The position numbers and the translations under genes were made by a program. The notes under the pieces are model-generated. The model was not told the DNA's origin. It searched no databases and saw nothing but the letters and a program-made list of their open reading frames with translations. Positions 43,557-52,714 of a DNA stretch of 64,000 bases are shown piece after piece; the first letter of the stretch is position 1; every line of letters begins with the position of its first letter. The DNA comes from Pokkaliibacter sp. MBI-7 (GTDB taxonomy: Bacteria; Pseudomonadota; Gammaproteobacteria; Pseudomonadales; Balneatricaceae): positions 2,108,501 to 2,172,500 of the forward strand of contig NZ_JARVTG010000001.1 in the NCBI RefSeq assembly GCF_029846635.1, written 5' to 3'.

Positions 43557-44423
43557 ATGGACGTACTGGAGCTCATCCCCCACCTGCTCAGCATCAGCCG
43601 CGAGGCCGGTAAGGCCATCATGGCGGTGTACCAGCGGGCCGATGTGCAGGTGCAGCACAAGGATGACCAGTCCCCCGTGACCGAAGCCGATGTCGCTGCT
43701 CATGACCTGATCAAGGCTAACCTGCAACGGCTGACCCCCGACATCCCGCTGCTCAGTGAAGAACAGCGGTTGCCCGAGGCAGAACAACGCCAGCGCTGGC
43801 AACGCTACTGGCTGATCGACCCGCTGGACGGCACCAGGGAGTTTCTCAAGCGCAATGACGAATTTACCGTCAACATTGCCCTGATTGATGCCGGGCGCCC
43901 GGTGCTGGGCGTGGTGCATGTGCCGGTTAGCGGCAGCACCTATGTGGGGGCACCCGGCGTAGCCGGTTCACCTGCCCTCTGCGCCTACAAGCAGACCCGT
44001 CAGGGTAAGCAACACCCGCTGAGTGTCAGACCCATTCTGGGTTACAAGGCCCTGACCCAGCTGGGTAGCCGCCATCATCAGGATACGCTGGACAGTTGGG
44101 TAACAGAGCGGCTGGAAAAGCTGGCGCCGGTCACCCTGACGACCATGGGCAGCTCACTCAAGCTCTGCCTGATTGCCGAGGGGCTGGCGGATGTCTATGT
44201 CCGCGGTAAACCGACATCCGAATGGGACACGGCAGCCGCCCAGGCAGTGCTGGAGGCCGCGGGCGGTCGCCTGATGGATTTTCACTTCGAGGCGCTCCGC
44301 TACAATCAGCGCTCACACCTGACTAACCCGTCGTTTATCGCTGTTGGCGACACGCAACGGCCCTGGCAGGAGATTCTGGCCGGCATTACCGGGCAGCATC
44401 CTGACCATCAGCACCGTCAGTAA
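43557..44423 (+). CDS. cysQ: 3'(2'),5'-bisphosphate nucleotidase
   Basis: This 288-residue inositol-monophosphatase-family enzyme removes 3'-phosphate from PAP, protecting sulfate assimilation. The lithium-sensitive phosphatase motifs are present: DDQSPVTEADVAAHDLI, PLLSEE, the metal-binding WLIDPLDGTREFLKRNDEFT, and the late SEWDTAAAQAVLEAAGG. The length is a little above the Escherichia coli protein (246) because of a C-terminal tail of about 20 residues (QEILAGITGQHPDHQHRQ) and small insertions. It probably shares a transcript with the GNAT gene and ends at a bidirectional hairpin before the convergent ubiA. Confidence 0.93.
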   Translation: MDVLELIPHLLSISREAGKAIMAVYQRADVQVQHKDDQSPVTEADVAAHDLIKANLQRLTPDIPLLSEEQRLPEAEQRQRWQRYWLIDPLDGTREFLKRNDEFTVNIALIDAGRPVLGVVHVPVSGSTYVGAPGVAGSPALCAYKQTRQGKQHPLSVRPILGYKALTQLGSRHHQDTLDSWVTERLEKLAPVTLTTMGSSLKLCLIAEGLADVYVRGKPTSEWDTAAAQAVLEAAGGRLMDFHFEALRYNQRSHLTNPSFIAVGDTQRPWQEILAGITGQHPDHQHRQ

Positions 44424-44446
44424 CGGGCCAGCCCGGCGAATCAGGG

Positions 44447-44475
44447 AAAACAGACACCACCGGAAGTGGTGTCTG
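44447..44475 (-). terminator. Terminator between cysQ and ubiA (convergent)
   Basis: CAGACACCAC / GTGGTGTCTG form a perfect 10-bp stem with a 5-base loop; on the minus strand TTTT follows, so it terminates ubiA. It may also help to end cysQ transcripts. Confidence 0.8.
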
Positions 44476-44507
44476 CTGATCAGGAGGAAGGAGCCTGTCT
44501 GACGGGG

Positions 44508-45368
44508 TTACGGCGTCGGCCAGGTATCCAGCAGCAGCCCCACGAAGATCACCATGCCTACCCAGTGGTTATGCAGGAAAGCGTGAAAGCAGGCCTGACG
44601 CTCACGATGACGGGTGTGCCAGTGCTGCCAGACAAACAATATGATGGCAATCACCAGCCCCCAGCCGTACCAGCTCCCCAGCCCCGCCAGCTCACCAATC
44701 ACCGCCAGCAACCAGATGGTAATGCCCTGCAGCACGGCAATGATCAGACGGTCATAGCGGCCAAACAGGATAGCGGTGGATTTCACTCCAATCAGCTCAT
44801 CATCATTACGATCCACCATGGCATAGAAGGTGTCGTAAGCGACCGTCCAGGTCAGATTGGCCAGGAACAGCAACCAGCCGATCAAGGGTACATGGTTACT
44901 TTCCGCGGCAAACGCCATGGGAATCCCCCAGCCAAAGGCGGCGCCCAGCACCACCTGAGGTAGATGAGTAAAGCGCTTCATGAAGGGATAACAGAACGCC
45001 AGCCCGAGGGCGACGAATGACAGCTCGATGGTATAGCTGTTGGTCTGCAACACCAGACCGAACGCTATCAGGGACAGCACCACAAACAGGATCACTGCTT
45101 CCTTGCCGGATACCCGCCCCGTTGCCAGTGGCCGATTTCGGGTACGCTCCACATGGCCGTCTACCCGCCGATCAGCAAAGTCATTGATAACACAACCGGC
45201 CGAGCGCATCAGCCATACCCCCAGCACAAAGATCAGCAGATTGGCTCGCTGCGGGATGCCCTCCGCTGCCAGCCAGAGGGCACAGAGGGTGGGCCAGAGC
45301 AGCAGATAAGTACCGATCGGGCGGTCGGCGCGCATCAGTTGGATATAGGCATGCAGGCGGTCAGTCAT
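44508..45368 (-). CDS. ubiA: 4-hydroxybenzoate octaprenyltransferase
   Basis: This 286-residue polytopic membrane enzyme prenylates 4-hydroxybenzoate, an early step of ubiquinone synthesis. The two prenyl-diphosphate-binding Asp motifs are clear: CVINDFADRRVDGHVERT and the later YDTFYAMVDRNDDELIGVK. About eight membrane segments surround them. GGAGATG precedes the ATG at good spacing. It lies 79 bases downstream of ubiC, the enzyme that makes its substrate. Confidence 0.96.
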   Translation of the reverse strand: MTDRLHAYIQLMRADRPIGTYLLLWPTLCALWLAAEGIPQRANLLIFVLGVWLMRSAGCVINDFADRRVDGHVERTRNRPLATGRVSGKEAVILFVVLSLIAFGLVLQTNSYTIELSFVALGLAFCYPFMKRFTHLPQVVLGAAFGWGIPMAFAAESNHVPLIGWLLFLANLTWTVAYDTFYAMVDRNDDELIGVKSTAILFGRYDRLIIAVLQGITIWLLAVIGELAGLGSWYGWGLVIAIILFVWQHWHTRHRERQACFHAFLHNHWVGMVIFVGLLLDTWPTP

Positions 45369-45447
45369 GGAAACATCTCCAGCGGTGACGATACCGCCCG
45401 ACCACGATAGCGATGAAGACTGGGCCGGGCAGAGAGGGAAGCGCGGG

Positions 45448-45990
45448 CTATTGTAGATGCTCCAGCAGCGGCGGCAAAAAGAACTCCATCACCACCAACG
45501 GATGCTGCTGCAGAAAAAATGTCGAACGTCGTCCCCAAAGCCAATCTTCCCCCTGCTCCGTCGCTTTGGCTCGCCCTAGCTGCAAGGGAGTGCGGTCCGG
45601 CTGACCATGACGAAACAACGCCGCACCCAATGGTTTATCACCCAGCCGCTGCAAGTGCTGACCCGGACCGGCAAGGGTAGAAGCCGGGACCAGCGTGCGG
45701 GCCTGAACCCAGGGCTGACCGAACAGATGCAGATAGACATCCCTGACCCAGACCCGCTGCTCTGCAGCGGTCACCATATAGCTGGCGCTTTCAGCATCCA
45801 GCGGCTGCCATGCCTCCGCCACCACTTCCACGGTAAAACTATCGAGATCAACCGCCTGCAGACGTCGTGTCAGGGAACCCTGATCACAGAGCCAGTCCAG
45901 TAGGGGCGGGGACAGATCAGCGGGAGATTCAGCGAACCAGCTGACTTCAGCCAGAAAGGTAGGGGGGGCATCAGACACGGTAACAACCAT
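45448..45990 (-). CDS. ubiC: Chorismate lyase
   Basis: This 180-residue enzyme releases pyruvate from chorismate to form 4-hydroxybenzoate. Matching segments are LLDWLCDQGSLTRRLQAVD, EQRVWVRDVYLHLFGQPWVQ with the active-site Arg region, ARTLVPASTL and LGAALF. The ending WGRRSTFFLQQHPLVVMEFF contains the conserved RxSxF motif. The start is uncertain: ATG at 45990, chosen here, or GTG at 46014, without a clear ribosome-binding site for either. Upstream of ubiA on the same strand, as in most gammaproteobacteria. Confidence 0.92.
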   Translation of the reverse strand: MVVTVSDAPPTFLAEVSWFAESPADLSPPLLDWLCDQGSLTRRLQAVDLDSFTVEVVAEAWQPLDAESASYMVTAAEQRVWVRDVYLHLFGQPWVQARTLVPASTLAGPGQHLQRLGDKPLGAALFRHGQPDRTPLQLGRAKATEQGEDWLWGRRSTFFLQQHPLVVMEFFLPPLLEHLQ

Positions 45991-46077
45991 TCGGAGCAGA
46001 CAGACTTGCGCCACTATACCCCGCCTTCACCATCACGCAACCTGCGAAGGCGGGAGCCATTCGGCCATATCAGCCGG

Positions 46078-47355
46078 TCAGGCCGACAGCGAGAGACGCT
46101 CGGCGATCAGGTTAAGCTGCTCGCGTTCATCCAGCATATGGCGGATGGCATCACGGCAGAGTTCCGGCTCCAGCCCCAGCAGTTCAAACAGCACCTCATC
46201 AGTGCTCTCGCCGGGCACATGACCTATCCCCTGCTCGCGCAGCAAGCTCAGGGCGAGGTTGAGGAGATGGGCGTATTCCTGATGCGGACCACGATAGTCA
46301 CTGTTGTGCATGTGGCGCATGCCGGTCCAGACCTCTTCCGGCAACTGCCAGCACTGCAGTAACCAGGCGCCAACCTGCTCACGGGTGACGCCCAGCACCT
46401 GCTTCTCCACATAGTGGGAGGCCAGATTGAGGTTGCACTCCAGATAGCGATTAATCAGCGAAAAGTGCGGAGGGAATACGTGGGCCAGGACCAGATAGCC
46501 AAAGTTATGCAGCAGCCCCGCCAGATAGCTCATACCAGCACTGGGGCGATGCGCAGGCGGCATCACCTTGACCAGCGCCTCCATGGCCGTGGCACAACAC
46601 ACCGCCTGCGTCCAGTAGGAGTCCACCCCTTGCGGTACATCGGCGGGCACCTTGAGAGTCTTGTTCAGTGCCAGACCCAGCGCCAGATTCATCACCAGAT
46701 CGAAACCGAGCACCCGCACAATGGCATCTTTCACCGACTGCACCCGGCCCGGCGCCGCATAATAAGGCGATGATGCCCAGCTGATGACCTGCGCGGCCAG
46801 ACTCGGGTCTGCTTCCACCAGCGGCACCAGCTCGTTGGCGCCAGCTTCCTGATTACTGCTGAGCATGATGATTTTCTGTGCCGTCAGAGGCAGCGGCGGA
46901 ATTTCCAGGGTATCGGCCAGCCGCTCCTTGATGCGCAGCGAGGTAAAGCGGTCTACCGCCAGCAGGATGGCCTGCTCGTCGTCCTGCGTCGGCAGGCGCG
47001 AGTCAATCTGATGAGGAGTAAGAGCAAAGCGAAAGACTTGTGCATGGGTAAGACGGCTGCGTTCCAGCTCGAAACGCAGACCACTGATGGGTTCATAGAT
47101 GGCCAGTACATCCGCGTCTTTGAGGGCATGATCAAGAATCAGCGGTAATGACAACAGCTTGTCCATAAACTGTGCCTGGCGCACCAGTGTAGGGACAAAA
47201 ACCTTTTTCACCTGTCCCACCTGCGCCGCTTTCAGCGCACGCTGGTAACTGTGGTTGAGCAGGGCCAGGTGAAGTAGCTGTTGCTCTGGCAGAATCACCA
47301 ATACCTTGCCCCGACTGTCTTCCAGTATGGCAATACGCGCCTGAACTACAGCCAT
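46078..47355 (-). CDS. HDOD-domain protein with N-terminal YbaK-like region
   Basis: This 425-residue cytoplasmic protein has an HDOD domain (about residues 155-350) with LEIPPLPLTAQKIIMLSSNQ, VEADPSLAAQVISWASSPYY and GLLHNFGYLVLAHVFPPHF. The HDOD fold is related to HD phosphohydrolases but lacks a complete metal site, and members usually act in signalling. The N-terminal 150 residues resemble a YbaK/prolyl-tRNA-editing-like domain (HAQVFRFALTPHQIDSRL), an arrangement found in Pseudomonas-type HDOD proteins; that assignment is tentative. It starts after GGGAGT. Its partners are unknown; a chemoreceptor gene is divergent. Confidence 0.82.
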   Translation of the reverse strand: MAVVQARIAILEDSRGKVLVILPEQQLLHLALLNHSYQRALKAAQVGQVKKVFVPTLVRQAQFMDKLLSLPLILDHALKDADVLAIYEPISGLRFELERSRLTHAQVFRFALTPHQIDSRLPTQDDEQAILLAVDRFTSLRIKERLADTLEIPPLPLTAQKIIMLSSNQEAGANELVPLVEADPSLAAQVISWASSPYYAAPGRVQSVKDAIVRVLGFDLVMNLALGLALNKTLKVPADVPQGVDSYWTQAVCCATAMEALVKVMPPAHRPSAGMSYLAGLLHNFGYLVLAHVFPPHFSLINRYLECNLNLASHYVEKQVLGVTREQVGAWLLQCWQLPEEVWTGMRHMHNSDYRGPHQEYAHLLNLALSLLREQGIGHVPGESTDEVLFELLGLEPELCRDAIRHMLDEREQLNLIAERLSLSA

Positions 47356-47746
47356 GAGTCATTACTCCCGAACACTGCATTGGTTGCCCGGCTGCCGGTT
47401 GTCGACCGCCGTTTCCACTGCCCCACATCCATCAAAGTGTTTCCATCCTGTCAAGATTTTCAAGCCAAGGCTCTATTATGAGCCATTCTCATGGACTGTC
47501 ACCCCGGTGGTGCAGCCCTGCGACCAAAAGATCGCACCATCGCCTGCCCGCTTTACCATTCACGAATAACGCCAACACAGCAGCGAAGTGGCCAAACTTT
47601 GATCTGTATCGTCTTGCCCCTGCCACAATATCGTCATACTGCCGCGCAAACGGTCAGCCTGCCTGCTGGCCTCAGGAGCCCACAGCCGTGTGGCCGTGCC
47701 TAGCAAGCGCGCGTCACCACACGTCTATCGTATTCAGGAAATATCC
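47356..47746. other. Divergent gap between HDOD and chemoreceptor genes
   Basis: A 391-base region that should hold promoters of both genes. No reliable promoter motif, repeat or RNA gene was found by eye. Confidence 0.4.
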
Positions 47747-49393
47747 ATGGCATGGATCCGTTCGGTGCGTGTCGCCACCAAACTCAATCTCATTATCGGC
47801 CTCGCTCTGATCGCCTTGATAGCGGCGCAGAGTTATTCACTGTGGGAACTGCAGGACGAACTGCTCGCATCACGGCGTCAGGCACTGCAGGAGCTGACAG
47901 ACACGGCCTACAGCCTTATTGATGAGGCCAGCAAGCAGGAGCCACAACTGGGCCGCGCCCAAGCCCAGCAACTGGCCTTGAAAAATATTCGTGGTCTTCG
48001 CTATGGAGACAAAGGGTACTTCTGGATACACGACCGCCAGCTGCATCTGGTATTGCATCCGATGAAGCCGGAGCAGGAAGGCCAGGATGTCAGTAAGGTA
48101 CGTGATGCATCAGGCAAATTGCACTGGCAGGAAATGGCCAGGGTGACACAGGCGCAGGGTGCAGGCTTCGTTGCCTACACCTATCAGGGGCCACAATTCA
48201 ACCAGCCTCAGGACAAGCTGTCCTACGTCAAGGAGTTCAAACCCTGGGGCTGGACTGTCGGTACCGGGCTGTATATCGAAGATATTCATAGCATTTTCTG
48301 GCGTGAAGCGACGCGCGCCATACTGGTACTACTGATAGCTGCCGTGCTGGTCATCGTTATCACCCGCACCATCAGCCGCAGTATCACTCAGCCTCTGCGC
48401 CTGCTGACTGCAGCCATGCAACGGACCGCTGACGGCGACCTCACCCCTCAACTGCACTGGCAGGGCAAGGACGAACTGTGCCAGCTGACCACAGACTTCA
48501 ACACCCTGATTCATACCCAGCAACAGATGGTCAGCCATATCCAGCAGGCCAGCCAGCAGCTGGCGGCCACCTCGCAGGAGCTGGCGGTGAGCACCGAACA
48601 GACACAGGAAGGTATGCAACGGCAGTTTGCCGAAATCGACAGTCTGGCCACGGCCATGAATCAGATGACCCAGACCGTACATGATGTGGCACTGCATGCC
48701 AGCTCCGCAGCCAGCACAACGGATGAGGCCAAACGTCAGTGCGATGAAGGACAAAGAGCCGTCGAAGCCTCCATTGATGGCATTCAGCAGCTGGCTGGCA
48801 ATGTCACCAATACCGCCGCCCACATCGAGCAGCTGCAGGAACGCTGCAACGGCATCGGCGCCATTCTGGATGTCATTCGCACCATTTCCGAACAGACCAA
48901 CCTGCTGGCGCTGAACGCCGCCATTGAGGCTGCACGTGCGGGCGAACAGGGCCGCGGGTTTGCCGTTGTTGCCGACGAAGTGCGTAATCTGGCCAATCGC
49001 ACCCGGGCATCAACCGTCGATATTCAGGACATGATCGCGCAGCTGCAACAACTGGCTACCGAATCGGTACAGGGTATGCTGCAAGGACGCGAGCAGGCCG
49101 AGCAGAGTGTCAGCCGGGCACAGCATGGTGGGCAGGCACTGACAGGCATTGTCAGCAACATGCAGCATATCTACGACCGTGAAGTGCAGATTGCTACCGC
49201 AGCAGAGCAGCAGACGGCTGTCAGTGATGAAATGAATCGCAGCCTGCACCAGATCCGCGATGTTTCAGCTGAAACCAGCGCCGGTGCAGAGGGTTTGGCG
49301 CGCTCCAGTGAGGAGCTGGCGGCCATGGCGCAGGCGCTACAAGACCGACTGGCCTTCTTCCGTCTGGCGCCTGCGCAGGACATCACACATTAA
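47747..49393 (+). CDS. Methyl-accepting chemotaxis protein with Cache sensor
   Basis: This 548-residue chemoreceptor has an N-terminal membrane helix (LNLIIGLALIALIAAQSYSL). A periplasmic single Cache domain (sCache_2 type) follows with GLRYGDKGYFWIHDRQLHLV, KPEQEGQDVSKVRDASGK and FKPWGWTVGTGLYIEDI. A second membrane helix (RAILVLLIAAVLVIVITRTI), a HAMP region and the signalling coil complete it, with the conserved tip EQTNLLALNAAIEAARAGEQ. sCache_2 receptors commonly sense small organic acids. The ATG at 47747 follows CAGGAAA. It is divergent from the HDOD gene and has no chemotaxis kinase genes nearby. Confidence 0.92.
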   Translation: MAWIRSVRVATKLNLIIGLALIALIAAQSYSLWELQDELLASRRQALQELTDTAYSLIDEASKQEPQLGRAQAQQLALKNIRGLRYGDKGYFWIHDRQLHLVLHPMKPEQEGQDVSKVRDASGKLHWQEMARVTQAQGAGFVAYTYQGPQFNQPQDKLSYVKEFKPWGWTVGTGLYIEDIHSIFWREATRAILVLLIAAVLVIVITRTISRSITQPLRLLTAAMQRTADGDLTPQLHWQGKDELCQLTTDFNTLIHTQQQMVSHIQQASQQLAATSQELAVSTEQTQEGMQRQFAEIDSLATAMNQMTQTVHDVALHASSAASTTDEAKRQCDEGQRAVEASIDGIQQLAGNVTNTAAHIEQLQERCNGIGAILDVIRTISEQTNLLALNAAIEAARAGEQGRGFAVVADEVRNLANRTRASTVDIQDMIAQLQQLATESVQGMLQGREQAEQSVSRAQHGGQALTGIVSNMQHIYDREVQIATAAEQQTAVSDEMNRSLHQIRDVSAETSAGAEGLARSSEELAAMAQALQDRLAFFRLAPAQDITH

Positions 49394-49481
49394 TGCCTGA
49401 CCATCCGTTTGTTTAGCTGAGGCCGCCATTCACCTGCCATGAACCTGCTCAGGGCTGGCAGTGAGCGGTCTCAGCTACCGT

Positions 49482-49946
49482 TCAGCGGCCATTGCTGAAA
49501 CCAAGCTGACGCCAGGCTTCGTACACCGCAACAGCAACCGTGTTGGACAGATTGAGACTGCGACTGTCTGGCAGCATGGGCAGACGCAGACGTGTCTGCG
49601 GCGTGAACTGCGCCAGCACCTCGGCAGGCAGGCCGCGGCTTTCCGGGCCGAAGATCAGCGCATCACCGGGCTGAAAGCTCACTTCGCTGTAGGGATGACT
49701 GGCTTTGGTGGTAAAGGCATAGGCAGTGGTCGGCTGAATGGTTGCCAGTGCCGCCTGCAACGACGGGTATTTCTTCACTTCGGCAAATTCGTGATAGTCC
49801 AGCCCGGCACGACGCAGGCGCTTGTCATCCAGTTCAAAGCCCAGCGGCTCAATCAGATGCAGGGCAAAGCCGGTATTGGCACAAAGGCGGATGATATTGC
49901 CGGTGTTGGGAGGAATTTCCGGCTCGAACAGGATGATATGCAGCAT
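49482..49946 (-). CDS. trmL: tRNA (cytidine(34)-2'-O)-methyltransferase TrmL
   Basis: This 154-residue SPOUT-fold enzyme methylates the wobble base of tRNA-Leu. It starts LHIILFEPEIPPNTGNIIRL, followed by the knot region with LIFGPESRGLPAEVLAQF and the closing SLNLSNTVAVAVYEAWRQ. These are diagnostic for TrmL. The ATG at 49946 is preferred over an adjacent TTG. It stands alone, downstream of the ntrBC genes on the same strand. Confidence 0.95.
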   Translation of the reverse strand: MLHIILFEPEIPPNTGNIIRLCANTGFALHLIEPLGFELDDKRLRRAGLDYHEFAEVKKYPSLQAALATIQPTTAYAFTTKASHPYSEVSFQPGDALIFGPESRGLPAEVLAQFTPQTRLRLPMLPDSRSLNLSNTVAVAVYEAWRQLGFSNGR

Positions 49947-49989
49947 CAACGATTTACCCGCAGGACAACAACAGGAGCGGGATTATAAC

Positions 49990-50019
49990 GTAAGCGGCCC
50001 ACCGAGGTGGGCCGCTTAC
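49990..50019 (-). terminator. Terminator after glnG
   Basis: GTAAGCGGCCCAC / GTGGGCCGCTTAC form a perfect 13-bp stem with a 4-base loop, 40 bases past the glnG stop codon. It lacks a real U-run (GTTATAATC follows on the minus strand) but the stem is very strong. Confidence 0.78.
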
Positions 50020-50058
50020 TGCTGGCACAGTCAGCGCTTCACAGGCAGGGGGCAGGCG

Positions 50059-51486
50059 TCAGTCATCACTGTCGTCGCCGCTGTCCTCGATATTCAGTTC
50101 TTTGATCTTGCGGGTCAGGGTATTACGTCCCCAGCCCAGCAACTCCGCAGCATCCCGCTTACGTCCAAGGGTATGCTTGAGTGCAGTCTCGATCAGAATC
50201 CGCTCGAAACTGGGTAACGCGCTTTCCAGAATCCCTTTCTGCCCCCGTGCCAGAGCACGATCTACCCACTGCCGGAAGGCCTGTTCCCAGCTGATGGATG
50301 CATGGGGTGTAGAAGGCTGCTCCGCCAGCAACTCCGGCGGCAGATCATCAATCAATACTTCACGACCCGATGCCATCACCGTCAGCCAGCGGCAGGTATT
50401 CTCCAACTGACGCACGTTACCGGGCCAGCTCAGGGTGCCCAGATACGCTTCCGTATCACCATGCAGGGTCTTGGGCTCTACCGACAGCTCCTGTGCAGCC
50501 TTGGCCAGGAAGTGGCGGGCCAGACGCGGGATGTCTTCACGACGGTCACGCATGGGAGGCAGATGAATACGGATGACGTTAAGGCGGTGGAACAAGTCTT
50601 CACGGAAGCGCCCGTCCTTGACCAGATTCTCGAGATTCTGGTGAGTAGCAGCGATGATACGCACATCAACCTTGACTGGCGTGTGCCCACCCACGCGGTA
50701 GAACTCACCATCGGCCAGCACGCGCAAAAGACGAGTCTGGGTATCCATCGGCATATCGCCGATTTCATCGAGAAACAAGGTGCCGCCATTGGCCTGCTCA
50801 AAGCGGCCACGGCGCTGGGTTGCCGCACCGGTAAAGGCCCCTTTTTCGTGACCAAACAGTTCTGACTCGATCAGATCTTTGGGAATAGCCGCCATGTTCA
50901 AGGCAATAAAGGTCTGTGGCGAACGCGGGCTGTGGCGATGCAGCGCATGAGCCACCAGCTCCTTACCCGTACCCGACTCACCGTTGATCAGCACGGTGAT
51001 ATTGGAATGAGACAGACGACCGATGGCACGGAACACTTCCTGCATAGACGGCGCTTCGCCAATGATGTCCTTGCTGACCTGATTATTTGGTTCAGGCTCA
51101 GGCAGCTTACTTTCACGGGAGTGCGCAATAGCACGTTTGACCAGCGCCACGGCCTCATCGACATCAAAGGGCTTGGGTAGGTATTCAAAGGCGCCGCCCT
51201 GATAGGACGCGACGGCGCTTTCCAGATCGGAATGCGCCGTCATGATGATCACCGGCAGCGAGGGATGCTCATTCTGTACCCGCTCCAGCAGACCGAAACC
51301 GTCAGTTCCTGGCATACGGATATCGCTCAACAGCACATCCGGGGTAGTCCGACCTAACTGACGCAGCGCCTGATCTGCCGACTCAAAAGACTGAGCCCGC
51401 AAACCGGCCTGGGCCAGAGCCTTTTCCAGTACCCATCGGATGGAGCGATCATCGTCGACAATCCAAACATTAGTCTCGCTGGCCAT
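50059..51486 (-). CDS. glnG: Nitrogen regulator NtrC (response regulator, sigma-54 activator)
   Basis: This 475-residue transcription activator has a receiver domain (phosphorylated Asp in PDVLLSDIRMPGTDGFGL), a central AAA+ sigma-54 interaction domain and a C-terminal Fis-type helix-turn-helix. The AAA+ part shows Walker A GESGTGKELVAHALH, the GAFTGA motif (EKGAFTGAATQRRGRF) and LFLDEIGDMPMDTQTRLLRV. The C-terminus KRDAAELLGWGRNTLTRKIK binds DNA. It activates nitrogen-stress genes such as glnA, whose upstream region here carries matching sites. It overlaps glnL by 17 bases. Confidence 0.97.
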   Translation of the reverse strand: MASETNVWIVDDDRSIRWVLEKALAQAGLRAQSFESADQALRQLGRTTPDVLLSDIRMPGTDGFGLLERVQNEHPSLPVIIMTAHSDLESAVASYQGGAFEYLPKPFDVDEAVALVKRAIAHSRESKLPEPEPNNQVSKDIIGEAPSMQEVFRAIGRLSHSNITVLINGESGTGKELVAHALHRHSPRSPQTFIALNMAAIPKDLIESELFGHEKGAFTGAATQRRGRFEQANGGTLFLDEIGDMPMDTQTRLLRVLADGEFYRVGGHTPVKVDVRIIAATHQNLENLVKDGRFREDLFHRLNVIRIHLPPMRDRREDIPRLARHFLAKAAQELSVEPKTLHGDTEAYLGTLSWPGNVRQLENTCRWLTVMASGREVLIDDLPPELLAEQPSTPHASISWEQAFRQWVDRALARGQKGILESALPSFERILIETALKHTLGRKRDAAELLGWGRNTLTRKIKELNIEDSGDDSDD

Positions 51487-52549
51487 GTTCCTGCTCCAGT
51501 GGAATAAAGAGGGTGAATTGGGTTTGTCCTGGCTGACTCTCGCATTTGATCAGCCCCTGGTGCTGATGCAGGATCGAGTGCGCAATGGACAGGCCAAGAC
51601 CAGTGCCGCTGGCGCGTCCACTGATCATGGGATAGAAGATATTTTCCAGCATATGTGTCGGTATGCCGGGACCGTTATCAATAATGCTCAGGCTGCATAC
51701 CAGCCGGTGCCGCTCCGCCCCCATGGTGAACTGACGCACGCTACGGGTACGCAAGGTAATGCACGGCTCGTCCGTACCCGATTCGGTCAACGCCTGCATG
51801 GCATTACGGACAATATTCAGCACGGCTTGAATCAACTGCTCTTCGTCCGCTTCCAGCTCAGGAATGCTGGGGTCGTAGTCGCGAACAAATTCAATGGTGC
51901 CGCCGGTTTCCGCGGTGATCAGGCTGCATACGCGCTCGATGATCTGGTGAATATTGACATAATCGAAGTGCGGCATAATGCGCGGCCCGAGCATGCGATC
52001 CACCAGATTACGCAAGCGGTCGGCCTCTTCGATGATGACCTGGGTATATTCCTTCAGGCTTTCTTCAGGCAAAGCACGCTCAAGTAGCTGCGCCGCCCCG
52101 CGAATCCCACCCAGTGGATTCTTGATCTCATGGGCCATGCCACGGACCAGCTCGCGGGTGGTTTCCTGCTTGGCATACATTTCTTCTTCACGGGTGATTC
52201 GCAGCAGGCGATCCCGTGCCTGTAACTCCAGAATCAGTGCATGTTCTTCGTCAGCTAGCGGTGTGACGCTGTAATCAACCGTGATCTGCTGACCATGGTG
52301 TAACGTCAGATGAGCCTCTCGCTGGGTAAAGGGGTGACCAGAACGCGCTGACTCCTCCAACACCACCATCGCTTCAGCGGTGTCCCGAAACAGTGCACTG
52401 ATATGCGCCCCCATGAAGCGCTTGCCACTCACCTGCAACAGCATCTCCGCTGCGGGATTCAGATACTCCAGATTTAACTGGTTATCCAGACGCAATACCG
52501 CAGTGGACATATTGTCGAGTAAATATCGATAAAACATACTCTTAGCCAT
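51470..52549 (-). CDS. glnL: Nitrogen regulation sensor kinase NtrB
   Basis: This 359-residue soluble histidine kinase/phosphatase controls NtrC. An N-terminal PAS domain (about 15-110: LRLDNQLNLEYLNPAAEML) precedes the dimerisation helix with the phosphorylated His in VRGMAHEIKNPLGGIRGAAQ. The ATP-binding part shows VLNIVRNAMQAL (N box), DNGPGIP (G1) and MISGRASGTGLGLSIAHSIL (G2). The ATG at 52549 was preferred to one at 52576 because it gives the family start. It overlaps glnG by 17 bases and is separated from glnA by a strong terminator. Confidence 0.96.
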   Translation of the reverse strand: MAKSMFYRYLLDNMSTAVLRLDNQLNLEYLNPAAEMLLQVSGKRFMGAHISALFRDTAEAMVVLEESARSGHPFTQREAHLTLHHGQQITVDYSVTPLADEEHALILELQARDRLLRITREEEMYAKQETTRELVRGMAHEIKNPLGGIRGAAQLLERALPEESLKEYTQVIIEEADRLRNLVDRMLGPRIMPHFDYVNIHQIIERVCSLITAETGGTIEFVRDYDPSIPELEADEEQLIQAVLNIVRNAMQALTESGTDEPCITLRTRSVRQFTMGAERHRLVCSLSIIDNGPGIPTHMLENIFYPMISGRASGTGLGLSIAHSILHQHQGLIKCESQPGQTQFTLFIPLEQEHGQRD

Positions 52550-52661
52550 GACACTATCCCACGAATCCACTTGCAATCCTTATACCCGGATTGGCTGGGC
52601 TGACACCCTCGTCAACGCATCATTTTGGTGCGAGCAATCTTCCAGTCTTGCCCCTTCATGG

Positions 52662-52690
52662 AAAAAAAAGCCCCCGACACGCGGGGGCTT
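52662..52690 (-). terminator. glnA terminator
   Basis: AAGCCCCCG / CGGGGGCTT form a 9-bp GC-rich stem with a 5-base loop, followed on the minus strand by eight T (52662-52669). It lies about 25 bases past the glnA stop codon and separates glnA from glnLG. Confidence 0.95.
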
Positions 52691-52714
52691 GTGTTGTGTC
52701 ATCCGCTTGACGGA